Assembly (NCBI GenBank): GCA_014529385.2
Contig: CM043953.1
Span: 67,578,372-67,642,371 of the forward strand
Direction: 5' to 3'
Source of the DNA: Adiantum capillus-veneris
Taxonomy: Eukaryota; Streptophyta; Polypodiopsida; Polypodiales; Pteridaceae
DNA: 64,000 nucleotides
The notes beneath the pieces were generated by a model. The model saw nothing but the letters and a program-made list of their open reading frames with translations, was not told the DNA's origin and made no database searches. This document shows, piece after piece, positions 31,383 through 41,203 of the stretch; position 1 is the stretch's first letter, and every line of letters begins with the position of its first letter. The position numbers were made by a program, and so were the translations under genes.

Positions 31383-33106
31383 ATGCCAATTTAAACTTTG
31401 AAGATCTTGTAGATTCCCGATATGTAGGGCAGATGGGGACAAGTGGCCCGGGATAGAATAGGAATGTAGGCATGTGAAGATCGATTTATGGAGCATGCCG
31501 TTCTTCCCCGATCGTCAATTGGAGCTCTAGGAGGAAAGTTATGGCCAGTTGAAAGTTTGTCAAGGACCGAGTGTGTGCCAAGTTGTTTGCATTAGAAGGC
31601 ATGCCATCACGTGTTTTTCATGGCCTTGACTAGGTTTGGCAAGGTAGCATGCACTGTGTAGAGTTAATAGAAATCGACGGCTTCCAATCGAAATCACGGG
31701 TAGCGAGATACGTCAAGGTGAATGTGGGGCGATCAAAGATTTATTTTTTTTTTGGCGGTTCAGTTGATGGGCTTTAAAAAGGTTGGAGTCTCAAGGGGTT
31801 TACCATTCAATACCCCCTATATAACGTGTATTCGTGGGCTATAAAAAAAACCCCTCTTTTAACATGTTTGAATGAATAAAATGACGCCTTATGCTAAGAA
31901 TGTTTCCAAATTTGAATATAAAAATCCCTTATTTTAATGTATCTTCGTTAAATTGCCTAAATTTTTTGCATTTTAAAACCCCTCTTTTCAAAATCACATT
32001 ATACATTAACATTATTACATAGTGCACCCCCCGAAGTTGGAGTGTAAAAATAATTTTACAGTTTAAAAATGGCAAGATAGAGTTTTAGTGCGTTGATGAG
32101 ATGGGTGTTTGGCGATCCGGAGGATGGCATTTTAGTGCATTGATGAGTTGTGTGCTTGGCGAACCGGAGCACACGGATCACTAACAACATCGGAAACCTA
32201 TGCCAAAAGGCCCCTTGGTTATAGATTAAAAAGGAATGGTGGCTGGAAATTGAAAAGGAAGGGGAAAGCTTAATACTTAAGTGGAGATGGGGGGGAAAAG
32301 GGTGTGATGTTAAAGGGAGCAATAGCCCCGGGAGCTATTACTAAAGAAAGATTTTTTTATAAGGTAGGGGAAAAGACAAAGAGAAGGGGAGCAATGACGG
32401 CACCGTCGTTGCCCTCTTAGGAATAAAAAAGAAGGAGGACTTTTTTTGGGCAAGAAAGGAAGCTTCTTCATCTTTTACTTCCTTCACTTTGTTGAGGTTG
32501 AAGCAAGCCCAAGGAGTGGCTTTTGGAGGGAGTGCTTTCTGACGATGGCAGCTCAAGAGAAGAGAGAGCTCGCATGCGTGCATGCTCCGAAAATGAAGGT
32601 ACGAGAAGGAAAGTTTCATCCCCGAAAATGGCGCTAATGAGGGTGGTCGTGCCATGCCCGTCAAGATTGTGCCAGCAACAACGAGGCCATTTGTACTTGG
32701 TTGTTTTGAGCAAAGTAAAGCAAGGATTTCCCACACTTTGGCCTCATTTCCTCTTTCTTGCCCTCTATTCTACTGCTCTTGTGCTTCTGTCCATGTTGTT
32801 GGGCGTGTGTGTAGGCAAGTGTACCCACATCGAACCGGTGGTGTCTTGTGGCAAAGAGAGAGAAATAGGATCTTGGTCTGTGTGGAAGGTTGTGAAATTT
32901 TTCATGCGGTGTGTGTGTGTGTGTGTGTGTGCTGGATCATGATTTGATATAGTGTTGTTGAGTCAAGAGGTGTGTATGCGGTGGTCTGCTAGTAGGAAGA
33001 AAGATTTTGAAGGTGAATCCCAGTGGATTAGGGTGTTGTGTTTACCCTGAGCTGTAGCAAGTCAAATTGTTTGTGTTCCGGGTATGTACCCCCTTCCCCC
33101 TCTCCA
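31383..33106 (+). repeat. Left LTR of second element
   Basis: It aligns with 35380-36170 and 37325-37612 of the right copy. It has about 245 extra bases (roughly 31797-32040), bounded on both sides by a GTTGGAGT-like string, that the right copy lacks. The part 32480-32820 has no counterpart in the right copy, where a copia fragment takes its place. It ends ccccctctcca. Confidence 0.75.
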
Positions 33107-33125
33107 TCTTTTGGTGCCCCCAATG
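33107..33125 (+). promoter_or_regulatory. Putative primer binding site of second element
   Basis: TTTTGGTGCCCCCAATGAGG follows the LTR end within four bases and resembles the site at 26785. Confidence 0.5.
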
Positions 33126-33179
33126 AGGAGCACGTTGATTGCTCCTTGGTGATGGATTTCTAATTAAAAATGTGATAGA

Positions 33180-33775
33180 GTGCTGGTCCAATTTTTAGTG
33201 GTGAATATGCGGACGAGTGGCTCACAGCTTTTGAACTTTTTATAATATCATTGCACATGTGGAGTGATGAAGAAAAGCTGGAGACAGTGCCATGGTGCTG
33301 CGAGGTAAAGCAGAAGCTTGGCTTGATGGTTTGAAAGTTGCAAATAAGTAGGACTCAATCGGTTTTTGAGAGTGGTTTCTACACAGAATTCAAAGTGTGG
33401 TGTCGATTAGTGAAGCAGATGCAAGGATTAAAGGCCTGCAACAGGATATATGTGAACATTTTGACGCTTTTTTGGATAATCTTGAAGCATGCTGGAGAGA
33501 TCTGGTGGCTGTCACCCAAGTGGCCATGCAGAATTCTTCAAGCGGGAGAAGTTCTTAGCTTGTTTGCATCAGTATGTGAGAGAAAAGATTGGCTATGAAG
33601 ATCCGAGAAGCTATGCCGAGGCTATTAAAATTGCCAAGTTGAAGAGCAGGAAAATGAAAAGCTTATTAAAGCCTACATTTTGTATGAATGTTGCAGCAGA
33701 GGGTGTTCTATGGACCAATCGTGGATGGTGCCAAATGTGTGAAGTGCGGAGCCTAGTAGGATTAGGCCTTTGATC
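33180..33775 (+). pseudogene. Gag-like remnant
   Basis: Fragments in several frames recall a gypsy capsid: AMVLRGKAEAWLDGLKV near 33285-33335, EADARIKGLQQDICEHFDAF near 33405-33465, NLEACWRDLVAVTQVAMQN near 33475-33535 and EKIGYEDPRSYAEAIKIAKL near 33580-33640. At least four stops or shifts separate them. No protease or pol follows. Confidence 0.5.
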
Positions 33776-35367
33776 ATTTATGCTCCTTTGGATTTGCCTA
33801 TTTGTGAGGTGTCCGTGCTGATTGTGGAGAAGCTCATCAGTGAGAATGAACCTTTTGCTAAAGAAGATTTGTATGCAGAGGAAGTAGTCAATGCTAAGTC
33901 CCCAGTGTAGTCACAAGAGGTGGAGCCTGTTCTTATGGAGAGCTTGTATGAAAGGGTAACAAATCATTTCCAAGCTGTAGGTGCCAAGAGCTTTGGGGTT
34001 GGATAATGAAAGTGGGCAAGACAATGGTCCAACATTTGTGGAGTAGCTAGAGGATGATGGTATTGATACCGAATCGGCCTACGGTGAAGATGATGAGGCT
34101 ATAAGCTCGAGTTTCTGGGAAATGAGTGAGGAGGATGGATATACAAGTTGGGATACAGAATCCAAAGAGCCAGTCCTGGTAAAGGTAAAGTTACCATGTT
34201 AGATGCATGAAGATGTGGTGGTTGCCACTATGAATGAAGGGCAGGGAAGAGTCTCGGAGCTTGGAAACGAAGACATGCAGGTGAGGGTGATATGCAGCAC
34301 CATGCTTAAGGTAGTTGTGGAAGGTTCTTTGATTATATATCATATGAAGAAGATGGAAAGCGAGAGGCATCAAATACTTATCAAAGGGAAGAGTAGCTGC
34401 AATTGCCTATGGATTGCAGAAGAGATGCCTTGGATACATGTTCTTTTGGTCAAGAATGCATTGAAAGTGAAGCTGACTGGGGGTTTGATGACCCGATGGG
34501 TGAAATGGAAAAATAATCACAAGTACTTGTAGAGAAGGCTTTAGAAAGGATATAGGTTAAATGTGGCTTTATGCTTTGTCCACCGCTAGATGAGGAAAAG
34601 CTTGAAAAGAAAGTACAGGTGGTTGATTTGCAAGAGGTGTTGGTAGACCCTTGGATGGTACGCAAGTGCTTGAGGATGTCAGAATTAAGTGCATGTCAAG
34701 TAAAGAGGAGAGCAGGGAGCCAAAGATGGAGCTTCCGATGCCATAAGTGCGCTTTATGATAGGTAATGGAGATTCCCATGTTGGGGCCAAGCTTTCAAAG
34801 GAGGTTTGTGTGTGGTGGTTGAAGGGTATGCTAAAGGTGCACCTGTGTAGTGGGTTGTCGAGCAGGTGCAGGATTCTCTTGAGGAGGATCTCACTTTATA
34901 TGGTTGGGAGAGATGAGATCATGGTATGTTCTGTGTCAGTGATGACACATTTGATTGGAGTGGTGATGTGTTTGGTAATGCTTCGTTTGAAGTGGGTAGT
35001 TTGCCAATGGCTGCTCGGAGCACTGGAAACATGCCGAGGGTAGCTTGTGTGGGTGGTTGGCTGGATGCACCGGTATGGCACTATGGTAAGGTGTTGCAAG
35101 TGGATGGGAGTGATGGGAAGTGTGAAATGCAATGTTGTGTATGTTGATGGGTGCATGGTAAAGGGCTAAAGCCAGTGTGGGAGACATGGGCAACCAGGAG
35201 ACAATAGAAATGTATGCTTAAAGCGGTTTTTTACGCCACGAAGGCCTCCACAGTGGGCTAATTAGAATGGAAGTCAAAGTGTCGGATATGTTGATTTGAT
35301 GCTCTAAAATGTGGTCTCCAAGATGCTCAAGGATCCCATCTAGATGGCTCGTCAAACGGAACCACGA
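33776..35367. other. Internal region of second element, no domain recognised
   Basis: Short plus-strand frames are acidic (for example GIDTESAYGEDDEAISSSFW near 34050) or have no pattern. No RT, protease or integrase motif was found. The stretch probably descends from a gag tail and non-coding sequence. Confidence 0.4.
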
Positions 35368-37612
35368 TGCAAGAGATATGCTAGTTTAAAGTTAGAAGAT
35401 CTTGCAGATTCTTGATACGCAGGGCAAATGGGGACAAGCTTCTTGGGCAAAAATAGGAATGTAGGCATGTGAAGTTCACGTTGTGGAGCATGCCAGTCTT
35501 CTCGGATCGTCAATTGGAGCTCAAGGAGTAAATTTGTGGTCAGTTATGAAAGTTTGTCGGGGGTCGGGTGTGTGCCAAGTTGTTTGCATTAGTAGGGGTG
35601 CCATCGAGTTTTTTTCTTGGTCTTGACTAGGTTTTCCAAGGTAGCATGCATTGTGTGAAGTCAGTAGAAATCAACGGCTTGTAAATCAGAATTGCGGGCA
35701 GCCAAATATGTCACGGTGAATGTGGGGCAGTCATAGATATTTTTTTCAATTTTTGGCAACTCAATAGACGGGCTCAAAAAGGTTGGAGTGCAGATAATTT
35801 TTCACCATTTCAAACCGTCAGGATGGAGTTTTAGCACATTGATGAGATGGTTGCTTGGCAAACCAGAGCACACAGAGCACCAACAACATGGGAAACCTAT
35901 GCTAAAAGGCTCATTGGTTATAGATTGAAAAAGAATGGTGGTTAGAAATTGAAAAGGAAGGGGAAAGCTTAATACTTAAGTGGAAATGGGAAAAAAAGGG
36001 GTGTGAGGTTTAAAGGGAGAAAAAGGCCCGGGAGCTATTACTAAAGAAAGATTTTTTTAGAAGGTAGGGGAAAATAAAAAGAGAAGGGGAGCAACGATGG
36101 CACCGTCGTTGCCCTCTTAGGAGTAAAAAAGAAGGGGGCCTTTTTTTGGCAAAGACGGGAGCTTCTTCATCGGTCCATGTTGTGATGGGTATGCCGAAAG
36201 ATGATTCTAAATAAATACTGCTATCAAAGTAGCTTTATCCCAGAAAACACGAGATAACTTAGAATGAATCAGCATACATCTTACAGCATTGAGAATAGTG
36301 TGATTCTTTCATTCAGTAACACCGTTCTGTTGAGGTGAATATGGAATAGTGTGTTCATGATGAATTCCATTGTCATTATAGTAACTTGCAAACTCTCAAG
36401 AAACATATTCGCCTCCGTTATCATTTCAAAGCTTCTTAAAGTGACGATCGACTTGAAGTTTCACAGCCTTCTAGAAATTTTTAAAAGCAGATAAGACCTC
36501 AGATTTTTATCTAAGCAAAAAAACATTGGTTAGCATGAGTAATCATCAATAAACGTAATGAAGTAACGATGTTGTGATCTCAAAGAAGGTAGAGGTCCAC
36601 ATAGCTCATGAGAATGGTTGTATTTGAGAGAGGAAAGGGTTTACAATTATGTTTTCCAAGAGTACAAAACTCACAAATTTCCATACGGGGATGAGCTTTA
36701 AGATCCATGCCATGAACAAGATCGCAACAATGAAGATCAAGGAGTTTTGAGAAATCAGCATGAACAAAGTAGCGATTCCATACCTTGCAACCATGATCAC
36801 TTAGAGCAATGACAAGATTTGCTACAACATCATTGAGAGAGAGTTCTAACAGATTACCATTTTGAGAAGTAGTGGCTATAGTTTGTCCATATTTCTCAAT
36901 AGAGAATTTGGTATGATCAAATCCAACAAAAAGACCAAGATCAACAAGTTTAGCAACCAAAAGAATGTTACGTTGAAGATCTGGAACATGTAATACCCTC
37001 GTCAAACTCGAGTGGAAGAAGATAAGGTACCAAGATATAAATCTCCAATACCCTTTATTTGACAAGTTGTATCATCTGCAAGATAAACAACACGTTGAAG
37101 TGGTAATGGATGATAGTTATGGAGCCACTTAGACTGATATGTCATATTTCTTGTAGCACTAGAATCGATAATAAAAAGTGAATCATCACGTACATGAAGT
37201 AATCTGTCTAGAGTAACCAAACATAGGATGCAGCTTGTTTCTAGCACGATATTGTTATGATTTTTAGTAGCATATACTCTGTTACAGTTCTATTTCTCTT
37301 GTGATTCTATATGTGGTTCAAGTAGGTGTGAAGGAAAGTGTGCCCCTGTCAAACCAGTGGTGTCTTGTGGCAAAGAGAGAGAAAGAGGATCTTGGTGTGT
37401 GTGGAACGCTATAAAATGTGGCATGTGGTACATGTATGTTGGATCATGATCTGATACAATGTGGTTGAGTCAAGAGGTGTGCAGGCAGTGGTTTGCTAGG
37501 AGGAAGGAGGATTTTGAAGGTGAATCCCACTGGATTGGGGTGTTGTGTTACCTTGAGTTATAGAGAGGAAAGTTGTTTGTGTTTTGGATGTGTAACCCCT
37601 TTCCCCTCTCCA
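35368..37612 (+). repeat. Right LTR of second element, with inserted copia piece
   Basis: It begins tgcaagagatatgc and ends ccctctcca. Between about 36172 and 37315 the LTR text is replaced by antisense copia pol sequence. After that, the text matching 32820-33106 resumes (gtggtgtcttgtggcaaaga). The start is uncertain because no clear purine tract precedes it. Confidence 0.6.
36175..37300 (-). pseudogene. Copia pol fragment, same family as 4931-10420
   Basis: It is collinear with 7345-8500 of the complete copia element on the same strand. From right to left it carries a protease (FIIDSSATRNM, where the complete copy has DSGA), a linker (VLHVPDLQRNILLVAKLVDL), the gag-pre-integrase His/Cys motif (FVHADFSKLLDLHCCDLVHG and ICEFCTLGKHNCKPFP) and a decayed start of integrase. 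A deletion of about 28 bp lies at 36605. It has no LTR, no primer site and ends abruptly at both sides, so it is a captured piece rather than a full insertion. Confidence 0.88.
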
Positions 37613-37957
37613 CCGTCCTCTTGAATAAAGTTATTTTCCCATGTGAAGATATTACTAACTTTATTTATTACTCTATGGATATATACAAGGAGTAGCATAA
37701 AAAGCTATATGGATAAAGTTAAAATAAAAAGGTATAGGTGAAGACATTTTTTTTTAATTTAAAAACACTCGACTATAATGTACATATGCACACTCACATT
37801 TGAGAAAGATTGACGAGGATATTTATCCCACCATTTTACCTATGCATAGATAGATTATTAGAATTATGTACATATATACATATTTGATTTATTCTAGCTA
37901 TGTTTGGCATTTTTTCTATTTCTTTTCTCATGATAGTAGGACCAAAAACAGTTGTCA
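37613..37957 (-). repeat. Possible 3' LTR of minus-strand gypsy
   Basis: On the minus strand a sequence starting TGACAACTG at 37957 directly follows a purine tract. The stretch to 37613 is AT-rich and non-coding. No second copy was found right of 46270, so this rests on position alone. Confidence 0.3.
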
Positions 37958-37959
37958 TT

Positions 37960-37980
37960 TAGTCCCCCCGTCCCCCCTAG
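37960..37980 (-). promoter_or_regulatory. Purine tract of minus-strand gypsy
   Basis: On the minus strand CTAGGGGGGACGGGGGGACT lies about 245 bp beyond the integrase stop and just before TGACAACTG. This fits a polypurine tract. Confidence 0.55.
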
Positions 37981-38225
37981 TTGATGGTTCATTCATATAC
38001 CATCAACTGGCTCAATTGGAACAAAAGTTGTGGATCATTTTGCAATGCCTCCTCCAAGGTTCGTCTCCTTCTTGATCCCTCTTTGCCTTCAAAGGTTCTG
38101 CACCTAGTTGTACATGATTTCACTGTGTGAGAAGTGCAACAGTAGTAGCATACCTCCCTTGTTTTCTCTTTGGATTGTTCCATCTTCAAATCTCTTGGAA
38201 GCATGCAACTTAGATAAGGATTGAG

Positions 38226-41010
38226 TCAATAGCATTTGATCTTCCTAGGGTGCTCCTTTCCATCCAAATCCATCAATTGGTAGTAGCCGCCTGGATAAGC
38301 TTTCTTCACAATGTAAGGCCCTTCCCATTTATTCTCAAACTTAGCATCAAACATGTTGTCCAACGTATTTTTGTAGCAAAGGACTAGGTTATTCCCTTTA
38401 ATCCCTTTGTCTTTGAGACTCTTGTCAAGCTTCTCCTTGAGTTGCAAAGCTTTCTTCTCATAGCACCTGTACACCGACTCTATTTTCCACTCTAGCTCAC
38501 CATAATGACGAGCCTATTGATCCATGCTTCATTGCCCTTATGTTCCTGTTTACTTGTAAGCTTTAGTAGGAATGTGAAATTCAATTGGTTGCAAAGTTTC
38601 TTGTCCATACACTACGTGGAATGTAATTAATTGTGTACTGTCTTTGTAAGTCGTCATAAATGCCCATAATGCCCCATCTAAGAAACCATCGCATAACTTT
38701 AGCGTACTTTTCACTGTCTTTCTTATGATTCTTGTAATGATCCCGCTAGCTTTCTCTACCAAACCATTTGATTGAGGATAATATGGTGAGCTATGTCTAT
38801 GGTAAATTTTAAGTTCATCACACGCTTTCATTAGTAAGCCCTTTCTAAAACCCGGTTGAGACAATTTCAAGAGGTGTACCAAACTTGCAACACATTTGGG
38901 TGTAGACAAACCTACTCGCTATCTTTTCATTTACTCATTCTCCACTTTGTGCTTCTACTCATCTTGTCATATAGTCAATAGCAATGAGATATAGATTTTA
39001 CCATTTGTTGTTCTAGGCAATGGACCCATAGCATCATTTCCCCATGTTTCAAAAGGACCACAGACAATGACTGGTTGTCAATGTCCATATAGTAACCTTT
39101 TGTTTCCATTGATTTGGCAATAGTTGTAACTTCTACACCCATGTTGGACATCCACATGCATACTTGGCCAAACATACCCAGCTAACAAGATTTTTTTTAT
39201 TGTTAGCTCATGCTAAAAATGACCCCCACAAGCTTCTTCATGCAACTCTCTCAAGATTTTTGAAACTTTACTAGTGCATGACACTCGTCTACAAACAAGA
39301 TCCTTATCCTTTTGATACAAAGCTCCTTCAAACCATCGAAATGAGCTTGCCTTCTTGATGAGCGTCCTTCTTTGTGCCGTTGTAAAATCTTTACAAAATT
39401 TTCCCTCCAAGATGTAGTTAACCATAGGTTCTAAGGACTCCATGCCTGCATATTGTGGCCTCTTCATTGTTTCAATTGCAATGATGACTTGCACTTCATT
39501 TTAACCTAAGATTTCTTGTTGATCTAGTAAGTCTGCATCGTGATTTTCTTTTCTAGGGATGTGATAGAGTTGTACTTCTTCAAATTTTGCCAAACATCTA
39601 TGAATCATAAAAACTTTGGATCTAATTCTTTCATTCTTACAAGCCCAAATACCAAGAATGTGTTTTACAAATAGAAAAGCATCACCTTCACCATAACTCA
39701 TTGAATATTTTTAGCTAAGCACATCTTTGACCCACTAAGTAGAACATCATACTCTGCTTCATTGTTGCTTGTCAATCCTTCTAGAACCACTTGCTCTTTC
39801 ATCACCACTTCTCCTTCTGTGCTCATCAAAACAGGCCCCACCCCCACTTTACTTGTGGCTCTTCGACAAGCACCATCAAAGAATAGAGTGTAGGCATTTG
39901 AGAGAACTTTGGGTGGTGATGGAGAAATTGAACTAAAACTAGGCACTTTGATTATCTTCGCGTGTGCTTGATAGGTAAGAATGTCCGCCAATTGGGCTCT
40001 CACATTGTCTAGTTCTACATTGAATGTGTACTCATATCCCCACAATCCCATCAACCACTTTGTAATCCTTGGACTTAGTGTCATCTATGATGACACCCAA
40101 GGCAACAAGTTTTATGTAGTAAGGATGACAAATGGTTTAAGCAAAACATAAGATCTAAATTTTTTCACTACAAAAATGATTGCAATCATCATTATTTCAA
40201 CATCATTATACCCTTTCTCATTGGTGTTTATTACCCTACTAGCAAAGTACACTAGTCTCATTCTACTACTATGTGGATCTTGTTGTAGGATAATGGATCC
40301 TATTTTTTCCATACCCACACTTGGATTTACAAAGAAAGGAAAATCCCAACACTGTGGCATCAATGTTGGAAGCTGAGACAACACCATCTTTATGCCCTTG
40401 AAACACTCCTCTAAATCATCAGACCATGAAAACTCTACTTGTTATGTTAGCTTTTGAAGTTGTTGCAATTACTCAGACGCTAAATGAATGAACCTTGTCA
40501 TATGTACTTCACCTTGTGGACAAATGATGTAGCATCTCTGATGCTTCTAGGCGATGGAGTTTCCATGAGAGCTTTAGTCTTGGATGGATCCATTTCAATT
40601 TCTTTTTGTGATATCTTGTGGCCAATCAAAACTACTTTGTCTTCTCCAATGTGTTCTTGTCTAGGTTGAGCTACCGTCCAAGGTTATTTAGGTGCTGCAG
40701 TCCTTCTTCTACCTTTTGCACATGTAAAGACTTTGAGCTATAGATACAAAATTCGTCAATGAACACCCTTATTGACTTCCCAAAAATCTTGGGACATAAC
40801 ATGAACCATTGGAAGGTGGTTGGTGCATTAGTTAGGACAAACGGAATGACTCAAAATGTAAAACATCCCCATGGTGTAATGAAATTTTTCTTCTTTTCAT
40901 CTTCCTCTGCAATGCGTATTTGAAAGTAGACTGAGTATCCATCACAAACACTGTACTTTTTGTGTCTTGCTACTTCATTTAGAATCTCATCTTGGAAAGG
41001 AAGAGGAAAG
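38226..41010 (-). pseudogene. Tat-like gypsy pol: RT palm, two RNase H, integrase
   Basis: Read right to left: the RT continues at LPFQDEILNEVARHKKYSVC (41010-40860). Its active site reads VFIDEFCIYSS near 40760, where a second Asp is expected instead of Glu. RNase H follows (LVYFASRVINTNEKGYNDVE, near 40260). Then a second RNase H-like domain, YTLFFDGACRRATSKVGVGP and LTSNNEAEYDVLLSG (39890-39720), is typical of the Tat lineage. The H2C2 region is near 39240, and the integrase has its E in SNGLVEKASGI (38750). A GPYIVKKAYPGGYYQL module ends at stop 38226. The integrase N-part is badly broken. Frameshifts and stops separate every block. The N-terminal half of pol lies beyond an inserted element, at 45367. 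Confidence 0.88.
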
Positions 41011-41015
41011 TGGTC
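41011..41015. repeat. Target site duplication TGGTC, left
   Basis: TGGTC precedes the left LTR at 41016 and recurs at 45362-45366 after the right LTR. It encodes part of the RT Arg-Asp-His stretch on the minus strand, so the reading rejoins exactly. Confidence 0.92.
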
Positions 41016-41188
41016 TGAAAGGCCGAGGGGAGACTGAATACAGGATCCTCCTCCCAGCAAACCTTTTATAGGAGGGCCCATGGCCCTTTGCCCTAAATGG
41101 ATCCCTTGTCCACACCTTTAGTCCAGCCCTTGTCCTAGGTCCTTGACCCCCCTAGGTCAAGCCGTGCCCTCTAGCCCTTGGCCTGAAA
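41016..41188 (-). repeat. LTR of non-coding element (left, 3' copy)
   Basis: It begins tgaaaggccgaggggagact and ends near gccttggcctgaaa on the plus strand. It contains ttttataggagggccc, a possible TATA region on the plus strand only. Confidence 0.88.
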
Positions 41189-41190
41189 TT

Positions 41191-41203
41191 ACTCCCCCCT
41201 TGG
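41191..41203 (-). promoter_or_regulatory. Polypurine tract of non-coding element
   Basis: On the minus strand CCAAGGGGGGAGT lies just upstream of the downstream LTR. Confidence 0.75.

Larger units (their letters stand above)
31383..37612 (+). mobile_element. Second LTR element, mostly non-coding, decayed
   Basis: Segment 31383-33106 and segment 35368-37612 are diverged copies, for example gaatgtaggcatgtgaag, gtttgcattagaaggcatgc and tggtgtcttgtggcaaagag with its downstream run. The internal part is only about 2.2 kb. A primer-site-like TTTTGGTGCCCCCAATGAGG follows the left copy. The left end was cut by the gypsy insertion at 25368. Only a gag remnant is recognisable inside, so this looks like a non-autonomous derivative. 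No target duplication could be confirmed. Confidence 0.7.

Noticed and set aside
25356-37612. A 5-bp target duplication for the second LTR element
   Set aside because: The bases before 25356 (GTCTT) and after 37612 (CCGTC) do not match, so the outer ends are not proven.
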